DNA of 64,000 nucleotides, from assembly GCF_001406815.1 (NCBI RefSeq), contig NZ_CVRR01000011.1, positions 1 to 64,000 on the forward strand, read 5' to 3'. The notes under the pieces are model-generated. The model searched no databases. It saw nothing but the letters and a program-made list of their open reading frames with translations, and was not told the DNA's origin. The position numbers were made by a program, and so were the translations under genes. Of the stretch, positions 37,301 to 46,600 are shown one piece after another. Within the stretch, counting starts at the first letter, position 1. Each line of letters opens with the position of its first letter. This DNA is from Roseburia faecis (GTDB taxonomy: Bacteria; Bacillota; Clostridia; Lachnospirales; Lachnospiraceae).

Positions 37301-38495
37301 TTTTTCAGCCTATAATGCATTGAAATTCTGGACAAAACTTGATGGAAAAGGGCAGAAGGTTGTTGTACAGATCAAGGCAGGAGGAGAAGAATATGAAGTA
37401 TATCTGACCAATCTTGCGAAGACAGAAGATGCCTATGAAGTAACCGTTCCATTCTCAGCTTTTAAAGGGAAGACGGGTGGAAAACTTAGTGGGGATGCTT
37501 TAAAAGACGTGCAGGCATTCGGACTCTGGTGTAATTCCAACCCGGCAGGTTCCGCGGTAGATGTGGAATCGGTACTTTACTTTGATGCATTCAAAGGAAC
37601 AACGATCAGTGACGCGGAAGCTGCGAAAGCAGATGCCGATGGTCTGATTGCGGTAAAACAGACCAGCCAGAGTGGAAATAATGGCGGAAATTCTTCCTCC
37701 GGCAGCAGCACCTCTGGTGGAAATTCCGGCAACACAACAACACCGGATACTGGAAATACAACACCAGATACAAAACCATCGGAAACCCGGAAAACGGACA
37801 AAACATTTGAGAATATTGCAAAAGATACAAATGCGATACTTACCGTTGAAAAGAACGATAAGGGAGAAGTGACAGATGCCCGGGCACAGCTGGACAAAAC
37901 AGTAAAGAATGCTTCCGAGACAAAGAAGACTACAATTTCATCAGATGTGGTCGCAAAATTAGTCAAAGAGGCAGGAACCAGCGACATCACGATTACCCAG
38001 ACAACAAAGAACGCTTCCGGCAAAGTGATGAACAGCGTATCTGTCAATGCGAAGGATCTGCAGGCAGGCAAAAAGCTGACACTTGTAAAAGTTGATAAAA
38101 AGACAGGAGAAAAAGTCCTGATCAGCAGCAGAACTTATAAGGTTTCCAAAGACGGAACTGTGACAGCGGATACCAAAGATGCCGGTGATTATGTACTGCT
38201 GAATGAGAAGGATGCAAAAGCCCTGAGCAGTAAAATCTTAAAGAGTGTTGCATTAAAGGATACCAAGAAAACGGTTGCAAACGGAAAGAAGGCAAAAGTT
38301 ACTTTTGATAAGAAGCTGAACATGGAAAATGTAAAGAAGATCACTTATACATCTTCCAAAAAGTCGGTTGTAACAGTGAATAAAAATGGTACAATTGTCG
38401 CAAAGAAAGCTGGCAAAGCAGTTGTGAAAGTAAAAGTCACTTTAAAGAACGGAAAGACAAAGACTGTAAAGATGACGATCAAAGTGACAAAGTAA
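34371..38495 (+). CDS. Secreted multi-domain GH26 beta-mannanase with carbohydrate-binding modules
   Basis: The protein has 1374 residues. A signal peptide spans 1 to about 37. Two N-terminal beta-sandwiches (about 60-200 and 210-378) look like CBM27-type mannan-binding modules. GH26 spans about 405-780 with acid/base Glu583 (FRPFHEDTGGWFWWG) and nucleophile Glu693 (AAISETGVR). A CBM23-like module follows (about 905-1078). Then come a Gly/Ser/Thr linker (1100-1140), a conserved 110-residue module (about 1183-1293) and a Lys-rich Big2 domain (1295-1374). The layout matches the cell-attached mannanase of R. intestinalis, which makes the oligosaccharides taken up by the importer at 15176-18578. 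There is no LPXTG or SLH anchor. Confidence 0.93.
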   Translation: MRRVGKQIVAITLAAAMMGSLTPEACTFLQNEVVYAAETNEASAPTVTRTELYKNEGAKTTKTIDFSELKEDDWNGEGKITFAYDESINGSLGNVNEEYELTAKVTLDETSYQSLDADKAHLNIQGVTKLGSNWGWNNSTDCQWLQKDSFMKVGENYSADLKVKFSGITPDTLMDVEFVLVGTGFKGTVTFSNVVLTNLSSDKQELTKQEPTVLSDLNNESQVNLWAGETGYQYFHGGTKNAAPELSYDANGGDGRLKVSLNYTANSGESWSEAKVKFTPKTPADISNYNQVSVDLIYPESSNISKIKFFSNSGINKDTSIDSSEATDAGNGYKKVTVTLGFSPSATPMDDLTIGLIGANSSFAGDVYLDNLILSQKDASGDFVTITATPNTDGTQAKPEATDKTLTMTDPDASNSAKALYAYLQGLTESDQVLFGHQNDVSHSVGNNDLGDVKDVTGSVSGIFGIDSLALFGSEAGGTDAASALQSSIDYSKKAAQNGAIVTLSTHMPNFTNAKIKKNADGTYDFYNCDFNEAKDLSGDSLKKILPGGEKNEVFKAYLDTIAFYANALEKENIPVIFRPFHEDTGGWFWWGSANTAESYRSLYAYTRDYLESQGVHNMLYVYSPNGPLETEAEYMSRYPGDACVDILAFDYYNDFNTYPAESDTSFFDHLDQTCQVVSSLAKQHNKLAAISETGVRVMKKDGSDNEGLLVKNNPVSEAKSGVNWYQKVNDIAKKNDMPYYMVWANFSDTNFYVPYKYSDTMGQEMINDFISYYNNDDSVFGNGTNFYGNIDKYAGVKTDNYKDVSGYMVAPFDMDTILKPTVLKASVSNADEVSFVVKDTTKGKQLTLPAAKGSDGCYTAQLTQKEMDQIGKTDVASITLVADGKELSTITNLSIGKEKDKAPAGVLENFDYYVGSNGLLDAAYGGNSAAGCSSSFTLDQEHKADGTYGAAFNYKLKTTGSEVWTGLVNASLGNTDFSAYNALKFWTKLDGKGQKVVVQIKAGGEEYEVYLTNLAKTEDAYEVTVPFSAFKGKTGGKLSGDALKDVQAFGLWCNSNPAGSAVDVESVLYFDAFKGTTISDAEAAKADADGLIAVKQTSQSGNNGGNSSSGSSTSGGNSGNTTTPDTGNTTPDTKPSETRKTDKTFENIAKDTNAILTVEKNDKGEVTDARAQLDKTVKNASETKKTTISSDVVAKLVKEAGTSDITITQTTKNASGKVMNSVSVNAKDLQAGKKLTLVKVDKKTGEKVLISSRTYKVSKDGTVTADTKDAGDYVLLNEKDAKALSSKILKSVALKDTKKTVANGKKAKVTFDKKLNMENVKKITYTSSKKSVVTVNKNGTIVAKKAGKAVVKVKVTLKNGKTKTVKMTIKVTK

Positions 38496-38525
38496 ATGTA
38501 CAGGAGTTTCGTCAAAATTTTTAAT

Positions 38526-38565
38526 AAGAAAAAGACGGTTTCGCAGGAAATCGTCTTTTTTCTTA
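38526..38565 (+). terminator. Terminator of the mannanase gene
   Basis: AAGAAAAAGACG (38526-38537) pairs with CGTCTTTTTTCTT (38552-38564); the T-rich arm serves as the T-run. Confidence 0.85.
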
Positions 38566-38679
38566 CCCATAATTGTAAAGAGAAGCGTGTGTTTTTTTTC
38601 GGGGAACTGATTGTAATTTCAGGAACCTTTGTTTATACTAAAATCGATAGAAAAGAGAATGAGAAGGAGAACATTTATT

Positions 38680-39735
38680 ATGGCAGGAAAACACATTTCC
38701 ATTCCGGCACTTTTAAAGATCGGTGCGGGTGCATTGGATAATCTGGGGATTTACTTAAAAGAGTTACAGTTACAGAAAGTAGTTGTATTATTTGGAAACG
38801 GTCTTGTAGAAATGTTTGGTTCTACCGTTATGGAAGCATTGCAGCAGGAGGACATTGATATTTTAGAATATCAGGAACTTGATACCGTGCGGTTGGAAGA
38901 TCTGACCAGTCTTGCATTTTCCATGCCGGCGAAGACGCAGGCAGTCATCGGCATCGGTGGCGGAAAAGTGATTGATGGTGCGAAATATTGTGGATTTCTG
39001 CGAAATCTGCCGTTTATCAGCATCCCGACATCGGCATCGAGCGATGGCTTTTCAAGTGCCAGTGCTTCCCTTCTGGTGGAAGGACGCCGCAAGTCCGTTC
39101 CGGCAAAACTTGCATATGGGATTGTGGTGGATACAAGGATTATCCGCAGTGCACCGGAGAAATTTTTATATTCCGGAATCGGCGATATGGTATCAAAAAT
39201 TACGGCACTGTATGACTGGATTTTTGAGGAAGAACATGGGTACGGAAAAGTCAATGATTTTGCTGTCATGATTGCAAAGAAAGCAGTCAACAGTTTTGTG
39301 CGCACACCGTTTACTTCGATACAGGATGATCTGTTTTTAAAGGAACTTCTGGATTCTCTTGCAATGAGCGGAATTGCAAATGAGATTGCGGGCAGCAGTG
39401 CGCCAACGAGCGGCAGCGAACATCTGATTTCCCATGCGCTGGACAAGATGCTTGAGCATCCGCAGCTTCATGGTATTCAGGTTGGCATTGCAACCTATCT
39501 GATGAGTGTTGTGCAGGATCATCGTTACCGGAGGGTAGACACAATTTTTATGCAGACGGGGTTCTGGGATTATGTAAAAACACTGGATCTTCGGCGGGAG
39601 GATTTTGAGAAAGCAGTTGATCTGGCACCGTCGATCAAACCGTTCCGCTATACGTATCTGCATGAGCAGCAATATAGGGATCGCGCGAAGGAACTCCTGC
39701 ATACAGATGCGCGGCTGCAGGAAATCCTGAAATAG
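38680..39735 (+). CDS. sn-Glycerol-1-phosphate dehydrogenase-like protein
   Basis: A 351-residue member of the iron/zinc alcohol dehydrogenase-like (DHQ synthase/glycerol dehydrogenase) superfamily, closest by eye to AraM/EgsA. It has the NAD-binding GIGGGKVIDGAKY and PTSASSDGFSSASASL. The metal ligands are probably the Asp of GIGDMVSKITALYDW and the His residues of GSEHLISHALD and LHGIQVG. It would reduce dihydroxyacetone phosphate. The ATG at 38680 has AAGGAGA at 38664-38670. It stands alone between the mannanase terminator and the two-component genes. Confidence 0.82.
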   Translation: MAGKHISIPALLKIGAGALDNLGIYLKELQLQKVVVLFGNGLVEMFGSTVMEALQQEDIDILEYQELDTVRLEDLTSLAFSMPAKTQAVIGIGGGKVIDGAKYCGFLRNLPFISIPTSASSDGFSSASASLLVEGRRKSVPAKLAYGIVVDTRIIRSAPEKFLYSGIGDMVSKITALYDWIFEEEHGYGKVNDFAVMIAKKAVNSFVRTPFTSIQDDLFLKELLDSLAMSGIANEIAGSSAPTSGSEHLISHALDKMLEHPQLHGIQVGIATYLMSVVQDHRYRRVDTIFMQTGFWDYVKTLDLRREDFEKAVDLAPSIKPFRYTYLHEQQYRDRAKELLHTDARLQEILK

Positions 39736-39762
39736 AGAGGAAAATAAATTACAGGATATACA

Positions 39763-40482
39763 ATGATAAAAGTAGCAATATGTGATGATGATATACAATT
39801 TATTTATAAATTGGAACAAAGTATTTTTCGGTTTGCAGAAATGAAAAGAATAAAAGTGGATGTTGACGGTTATACAAGTGGAGCAGAATTTATTCAAAAA
39901 CTGCAGCAAAGCGAAAGGTATGATTTGTTATTTTTGGATATTGAATTAGGGGACAGCTCGGGGATTATCGTTGGAAACTGGATTCGATCCCAGATCCAAT
40001 ATGAATCCATGCAGATTGTTTTTGTATCGGCAAAAGAAATGTATGCCATGCAGCTTTTTGATCTGCGTCCAATGAATTTCCTCGTGAAACCCATACAACA
40101 GGAACGAGTAGATTATATATTAGATGAATATGAAAGGCTGTATCAGTTTCAGCCACATATTATAGAAATTGGGAAAGGAAGAAATTCGATACGGATAGAA
40201 GAACATTCTGTTTTTTATTTGCAGAGCCTTGCCAGAAAAATTCAAGTGGTAACAGCAAATGATACATTATGTGTTTATGGAAAACTTTCGGAGGTTATTC
40301 CTGCGTTGAATCCGCATTTATTCTGTGTGGTACATAAATCTTATGTCATTAATCTGCGGTATGCAGAATCTTTTCAGAAAGACAGCGTACACATGATCAA
40401 TGGGGATGACATTCCGGTCAGTCGGTCTATGAAAAATAACCTTGATCATGCAATTGTGGAAAAGATGAGGTGTGGCGGGTGA
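39763..40482 (+). CDS. LytTR-family response regulator (AgrA-like)
   Basis: A 239-residue regulator: a receiver domain (1 to about 120) with the acidic pocket CDDD and phospho-acceptor Asp59 (LLFLDIELGDSSG), and a LytTR DNA-binding domain (about 135-239) with VVHKSYVINLRY. Its stop overlaps the kinase start in a GTGA arrangement. It is expected to control nearby or distant genes through LytTR direct repeats, which I did not find with confidence in the window. Confidence 0.93.
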   Translation: MIKVAICDDDIQFIYKLEQSIFRFAEMKRIKVDVDGYTSGAEFIQKLQQSERYDLLFLDIELGDSSGIIVGNWIRSQIQYESMQIVFVSAKEMYAMQLFDLRPMNFLVKPIQQERVDYILDEYERLYQFQPHIIEIGKGRNSIRIEEHSVFYLQSLARKIQVVTANDTLCVYGKLSEVIPALNPHLFCVVHKSYVINLRYAESFQKDSVHMINGDDIPVSRSMKNNLDHAIVEKMRCGG

Positions 40483-41732
40483 ATAACATAGAAAGAATAT
40501 TTGAAGCGGTATGTAACATATTAAGTGTGTATGTAAGTTTTAAAGTGACGGATATTTTTCTGGAAAAGAAAAGAAAACTGCCATGGATGGCAAATATTGT
40601 TTATGTGCTCGTATGGCTTATTAATACAGTTGTTGCATTTGGTTTTCGAAATGCCATGGGAACTACGGTGAGTATGGTACTGCTTCTCTGGGCGGCAGAA
40701 GGTATATTGTATGAAGGAAGTATACTGCAGAAAATAATGGCAGGTTGTTTTACAGTATTGCTGGGGCTTACCATTGAATTTATCATGTATTATTATCTGG
40801 GAGATTTTTCTTTGTTTTCCGAAGGGCGGGCAATGGGAACCATCACAGGTGCAATGGTCAATCTGCTCATAGCAATGGGAATAAGACAGGTGATATGTCG
40901 GCGAAGGGTTATGGAAACACAGAACTATTACTTTATGATTCTTGTATTAGCCGGAAATATTGTCTGGATATATGCTCTTGAGAGTGTATCCGGCGAAAAT
41001 TCGCCAAAAACAGTATTATCACTGGCTATTATGATCGTTGTAGATCTTGGAATGTTCTATTTGTATGACCGTTTGGGAGAAGCTTATCAGGATAAAATGC
41101 AGCAACGGCTTTTAAAGGAACATATGATGGCCTATCAGGAGCAGATGCATATCATGCAGCAGAATCAGAAAAAGCTGGATTCTTTGCGGCATGACATGAA
41201 AAACCATATGTATCTTCTGCAGACAAATCTTAATGAAGGAAGGTATGATAAGGCACAGGAATATGTAAATAAAATGAGTGAGCATTTGCAGACGGAGCAT
41301 AAGTATGTGAATACGGGGAATCTGGAACTGGATATGATTTTGAATCATAAACTGGCAAAAGCGGAGGCAATGTCCTGTCAGATTCAGTCGCAGATCGTGA
41401 TTCCGTGCCAGTTGCCAGTGGATGGATATGACTGGAATGTTTTGTTTGGAAATCTGTTGGACAATGCAATTGAGGCAATGGAGCAGATAAAAGATCGTTT
41501 TTTGGAGATTCGGATACAATATGACAGGGGAATTCTGGGGATACAGGTGAAAAATACGTTTGATGGAAAAGTCAATAAACAGGGAGAACGTTTACTGACA
41601 AGGAAGAAACAACAGGCATTGCATGGAATCGGTATGCAGAATATTTCAGATGTTGTAGACAAATACGGGGGATGGAAATCTATAAATATCGATGAAAATA
41701 TATTTGAGGTTCAGATTGTGTTATATCTTTGA
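40479..41732 (+). CDS. GHKL sensor histidine kinase (AgrC-like)
   Basis: A 417-residue protein with six or seven predicted membrane helices up to about residue 200. Then a helical segment carries His238 (SLRHDMKNHMYLLQ), and a GHKL ATPase domain has LFGNLLDNAIEAME and GIGMQNI. The GTG start at 40479 overlaps the regulator stop and has GAGG 8 nt before it. This layout is typical of peptide-sensing AgrC/ComD kinases, but no agrB or agrD gene lies beside it. Confidence 0.93.
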   Translation: MNNIERIFEAVCNILSVYVSFKVTDIFLEKKRKLPWMANIVYVLVWLINTVVAFGFRNAMGTTVSMVLLLWAAEGILYEGSILQKIMAGCFTVLLGLTIEFIMYYYLGDFSLFSEGRAMGTITGAMVNLLIAMGIRQVICRRRVMETQNYYFMILVLAGNIVWIYALESVSGENSPKTVLSLAIMIVVDLGMFYLYDRLGEAYQDKMQQRLLKEHMMAYQEQMHIMQQNQKKLDSLRHDMKNHMYLLQTNLNEGRYDKAQEYVNKMSEHLQTEHKYVNTGNLELDMILNHKLAKAEAMSCQIQSQIVIPCQLPVDGYDWNVLFGNLLDNAIEAMEQIKDRFLEIRIQYDRGILGIQVKNTFDGKVNKQGERLLTRKKQQALHGIGMQNISDVVDKYGGWKSINIDENIFEVQIVLYL

Positions 41733-41733
41733 A

Positions 41734-41764
41734 AAAATCCCATGGTGTATGCTATGGGATTTTT
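41734..41764 (+). terminator. Terminator of the two-component operon
   Basis: Stem AAAATCCCAT (41734-41743) with ATGGGATTTT (41754-41763) just after the kinase stop. Confidence 0.85.
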
Positions 41765-41859
41765 AATGCAGATTTTGACGAAAATCAAACCAATTTTAAC
41801 ATGCAGAAAGAATAATGGGAAAAATGAAGTATAGTATACACAAGAGAGGGGAAATAGCC

Positions 41860-42696
41860 ATGAAAAATATTTTAAAAATAATGCTTATGATGATTACAAT
41901 TTTTACGATAGCAGGTTCTGCTGTGTATGCCGCGGAAATACCGGTTTCCGATCAGGATCAGTTAATAACGAGCCGTGATTGGACAGAAATCAGTAATTTA
42001 CAGGATGAAATGAAAAAAGAAGAGCCGGATGCAACCATCGATTATGACAAGGCATTAAAAGTATATGTGGATTGTAATCTTATAAAATTGCAGACGGCAG
42101 ATACGAAAAAACTCACAAGTGCTCTGGAAAGTGCAAATTATGTATGGGTCATTCCTTTTAAAATGGAAAAGACATATGGAATGTTTACCGTAGCCAAAGG
42201 ACTTCCTTTGAGTGAAGAAGCAAAGTCTGTATTGACAAAAGCAGAACAGGAAGAAGTAAAAAATCATGCTGGAAAATGGATGATTACAGAGACAGCAGAA
42301 CATACAGTGGAACCTTACTATGATATACTTCTGGAAAAACGAGAGGCATTATCGGACTGTACGAGAGTAGTACTGGTGGGAAGTCAACCGGGAATGAGAC
42401 AGCCGGTTGCACTTGGGATGGATGATGAAACAGCACGTATCTGGATTTCGTTGGGGTATCAGTATCCGGTTATGGAGAAAATTCCGGAAACTCAAAATGT
42501 GGAAAGCGGTGTCTATTCATTTGATTCTGTAGCGGAGATTTCAGATACTTATATTGAAGATTCTGAGGTAAGTACAGGAGCTGGAGTACAGAGCAGAAGT
42601 TCGATGAAATATGTGGCTGGCATTGGAATTATAGTGATAGGAAGCATATTAATCCTTAGTGTTTTAAAGAAAAAGAAATTGGAGGATTATGAATGA
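41860..42696 (+). CDS. Membrane-anchored secreted protein of unknown function
   Basis: The protein has 278 residues: a signal peptide (1 to about 25, ending AVYAAE), an outer domain, and one C-terminal membrane helix (VAGIGIIVIGSILILSVL) followed by KKKKLEDYE, so type I topology. The start at 41860 has GAGAGGGG at good spacing. It ends in an ATGA overlap with a lipoprotein gene. Its position after the Agr-like kinase and regulator suggests it may be a target of that system. No family is recognised. Confidence 0.75.
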   Translation: MKNILKIMLMMITIFTIAGSAVYAAEIPVSDQDQLITSRDWTEISNLQDEMKKEEPDATIDYDKALKVYVDCNLIKLQTADTKKLTSALESANYVWVIPFKMEKTYGMFTVAKGLPLSEEAKSVLTKAEQEEVKNHAGKWMITETAEHTVEPYYDILLEKREALSDCTRVVLVGSQPGMRQPVALGMDDETARIWISLGYQYPVMEKIPETQNVESGVYSFDSVAEISDTYIEDSEVSTGAGVQSRSSMKYVAGIGIIVIGSILILSVLKKKKLEDYE

Positions 42697-43472
42697 AGAA
42701 AATCAGTCTGTACTTATTAATTTTTACAATGCTATATTGTCTGTGTGCGTGTGGAAAAAATTCTGATGCAAAATCAAACAGTAGAGACGATGATGGCAGA
42801 AAAGAACAAAAGATAATCATATCATCAATTCAGGTTGCTTCAAATACGAAGGTTATGCGTGCAAAGGTGTTCCTTCCGAACGTAAAATATTTGGAAGGAA
42901 CAAATTATTGGTTAGGTGGGTTAGATACTACCAGTAAGGTGGATGTAATAGATACAGGTGATGGTATTCAGATCAATGTATGCGGCTTTTATTCCGATGA
43001 TACTGCGTGGAAAAATCCGAAAGTATATAAGGGATTTCAATCACCGGATAATTCAAATACGCCATTAAAAAATGTTTTGGTTAAGGGAAAAGTTGTTCCA
43101 ATGAAGGAGAAGATGTTAAAAGCGGATGTTAAGAAAACAAAAAAAACAATCCCTGTTGAAATTACACCTTATACGGTTAGTATTTGTCCCGTCAATGACT
43201 GGAGAGAAAAAGGGTGTTTTTATCATGTAGTTGCAACAACAAAAGACGGAAAGCAATATTCCATAGGAGAGTTACCTCTTACCGATGACAGAAAAGGAAC
43301 TGAAAAAAAGAAACATCCTTTCATGGATGGTACAGATCTTGAAGAGCTTGGAGATGGCTATGCATCTGCAAGTGAAATGAAATATTGTGGGGCTCGTTAT
43401 ATTTTCAATCAGAAGATTGATATCACACAGATAGAACAGATAGAAATAATAAAATATAAAATCAGCAGATGA
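42693..43472 (+). CDS. Lipoprotein of unknown function
   Basis: A 259-residue protein with lipobox LCAC (Cys20) and a polar domain of about 235 residues containing VFLPNVKYLEGTNYWLGG and VSICPVNDWREKGCFYHVV. It overlaps the preceding gene by 4 nt, so the two products are probably made together and may form a complex at the outer face of the membrane. No family is recognised. No clear terminator follows. Confidence 0.72.
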   Translation: MKKISLYLLIFTMLYCLCACGKNSDAKSNSRDDDGRKEQKIIISSIQVASNTKVMRAKVFLPNVKYLEGTNYWLGGLDTTSKVDVIDTGDGIQINVCGFYSDDTAWKNPKVYKGFQSPDNSNTPLKNVLVKGKVVPMKEKMLKADVKKTKKTIPVEITPYTVSICPVNDWREKGCFYHVVATTKDGKQYSIGELPLTDDRKGTEKKKHPFMDGTDLEELGDGYASASEMKYCGARYIFNQKIDITQIEQIEIIKYKISR

Positions 43473-43501
43473 TATAGGTATAAAAACAGGTCATAAATTT
43501 G

Positions 43502-43588
43502 TTGACGCTGACAGGAAACCATGTTAGGATGATGGCAGAGACTATCAATGAAGTGACAGGGGAATGAGTTTTTGACTCATCCCCCTGT
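43502..43588 (+). promoter_or_regulatory. Promoter and leader hairpin before the giant surface protein
   Basis: TTGACG (43502-43507), 17 nt, then TAGGAT (43525-43530) with extended -10 TG. The leader then forms a hairpin of ACAGGGG/CCCCTGT and ATGAGT/ACTCAT (43556-43588, one mismatch), without a T-run. Confidence 0.55.
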
Positions 43589-43609
43589 TCTGATTATCAG
43601 GAGAAATGG

Positions 43610-46600
43610 ATGAAAAAGAACAAGCAAATGAAACCAGACAATGTAGCAAAACGTCTATGGGCATTTTTTATCGTGCTCACCATGTGTATTACCGTGCAGC
43701 CTGTCGTGCCGGTAAAGGCGCAGGAGGCTGTGCAGACAGCGGCAAGAACGATCTATACGGAATTTAAAGATGGAAATTCTACCCATTCCGGAGATGGAAG
43801 CTATGGAAATCCCTACAATTTATTTGAGGATGCCTATGCGGCTGCCGGCAATGGGGATGAAATCTCAATTTTGGGAAGTGGTGCTTTTTTAAATGCCGAG
43901 GCTGCGGAACCGTTTATTTTTGATAAAAGCGTGACCGTCAACGGAAATGGAAATACTTTTTCCAACCGTAAGGGGGGATTTATCCTGAATACGGATGTGA
44001 CATTTAAAAACATTACGCTGCGGTTTTCCAATCGTCTGCACGATGCAATTTTTGCAAATGGGCATAAACTTGTTCTTGAGAATGTTACGTGCGACAGCGG
44101 ATTCCGCTATGTAGATATCTTTGGCGGATCCCTTTATGAGAATGGAAAGAATATGGGGAATCATCCGGGATCAGAGGCACAGATTCTGATTACGGGTGGT
44201 GGTACCAATCTGGGGAATATTTATGCCGGTTCCATGAATGGAACATATGACGGTAAGACACAGATCGTGCTTGCGCACGTTTCCGGTACGCAAAATGGGG
44301 AAATCTATGCATCCGGTGCCAGGGAACCATATGTAAATCAGGATGACTGGTTTTCCACGCAGGAGCCGGATCCACCGGCAGCGGATGGACAATATACGGT
44401 TTCCGGCGATGTGGAAATTTCACTTACCGGTTCCGATACGAAACAGGTGTACGGAGTATCTGAAAATCACGCAGGGAAGACATTTCTGACCATAGATACC
44501 GACCAGTCCTATACCGGAATTCCAGGTATAAGCAAAGTAGGAAACCTCACAGTAAAGGGCGGTGGAACATTTGCACCGGCAGCGTTGGACAGCTGTACGG
44601 TCAGACTGGAAGGGGCAAGTGCGATTGATCTTTCCCAGATGGAAACTCCACAGGTACATTCGATTGTGAGTGCGGATTCAGCAGGAAACCGACTGATCTT
44701 AGGGAAAGAACAGAAGCTGAATGTTACAGATACCATTACGGGTGCACTTACATTTGAAACCCTGAATGGAAGAAATGGAAAATCCGGAATTGCGGAGTAT
44801 GGTCACACCTATCTGGAACTTGGAAGGGCTGCGGATACGGCGGTTTCTTTTATACCGACAGACGGACAGGCGGGGATGACACTGGAACGGACATCGTCTG
44901 GAAATGGAGAAATCTGGAAAACCAGTGAGTTGTCAGGGAATGAACCGGTTGCAGTAAAAAATATGACCATAAAAAATCCGGTACTTTTGGCGAATGTTTC
45001 GAATATCAGGAATAGTGATAAATCGTATTATCTGGATGTTGAATGGCAGGAAGGGACACCCGAAAATGGGAAAACTTTATATCAGGTTCCACTTACATAC
45101 GAAGTAGAGTTCAATAATCATATATATTATTCAACGGTTGGTGATGATGGAAATGCCAATGTTTCGGATCTTAGACTGGCATTTCATCAGGCCACAGATC
45201 AGGACGGGGTACATACAATTACACCGGAATTTTATGAAGATGCTACTAGTGGGGAACTGAAACTGCCAGAACCGGGAACCTACTACATCACAATCCGTCC
45301 ATTTTCAGCAGATGAACAAATTGAGCAGAAGGTAGTTCTGATTGTAAACAAAGATCCGGATACATCCGGTTCGGCGGTTACTTCACGGGAAACAACCACT
45401 ACGATAGAAGGATTACCAACGGCCGTGTCCATGCAGGATGAACTGAATCTTACTGTGCGGACGGTCTATACAGATAGCAGCTTACCGGGAAAGAACGTGC
45501 CGTCTGCTGGTTTTTCAGTATACATTAACCAGACACCTTATGAAGTATCCGGCATCACGCTTCAAAACGGAGAGGCAGCCATAAAGATTCCGGTTTCAGA
45601 GGCAAACGGATTTCATATGGGAGAAAATGCAATTACAGTTTCTTATGCAGGAGCAACCAATGAAAATGATAGGGCACTTCCTTCTCAGGCAAACAAAACC
45701 GTGACAGTAAATCCAATTGCCGTAAAGATGCAGTATGATACCATCCAGCAGACAGCTGCATACACAGGGTTGAAACAGAGCTGCCTTGTTTCCACGGTAA
45801 ATGTAGTCCGAACGGACAACGGACAGACGGTAGATTCGCAGGTAAAGCCTGAAGTTTTCTATCGGCAGGATGGGAAAAATGTTGTTCCGGTGCAGCCGGG
45901 CAGCTATGAGGTGTGGTTTAAAGTAACTGGAAACCAGTACGATGTGATAGCGGAAAAAGTCGGAACCTTTACCATTACAGCGGCGAAACCATCGATTCGT
46001 CTTACGGCAGAGACAGAAAACGGTAATTCCGTACATCTGTATGCAAAGGTAGATGGAGTCCGAAATGGCAGTATTCCGCTTGGTTCGATTTCTTTTTATC
46101 AGGACGGAACCATAATAAAGGCACAGGAAAAACTCGTATATGGGGAAGCCGATACGGTTGTATCAGGCTTAAAACGTGGCGGTTCTTATCAGTTTAAGGC
46201 AGTATATGAGCCGGATGATAAGGATGGACAGACTTATTACGAAACAGTGACAAGTGAAGCCGCGACCGTTACAATCAAAGAGGACAGTTCCACCGGAGGC
46301 GGCTCATCTTCTGGAGGAAGTGGAACAACCGGAGGCGGCTCATCTTCCGGAGGCGGTGGAACAACCGGAGGCGGCTCATCTTCCGGAGGCGGTGGAACAA
46401 CCGGAGGCGGCTCATCTTCCGGAGGCGGTGGAACGACTGGAGGCGGCTCATCTTCCGGAGGAAGTTCTGGTGGCGGAAATACTTCGGGTGGTAACACAGC
46501 CGGAGGGGAAACACCGTCCAACGGAAATACAGCTGGTACACAAACACCGTCCGATGGAAACGCGGCCGGACAAAATACACCAACCGTGACCGTTACCGGA

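Noticed and set aside
46295-46462. CRISPR-like repeat
   Set aside because: The units are contiguous with no spacers and encode a regular Gly/Ser/Thr linker in frame.
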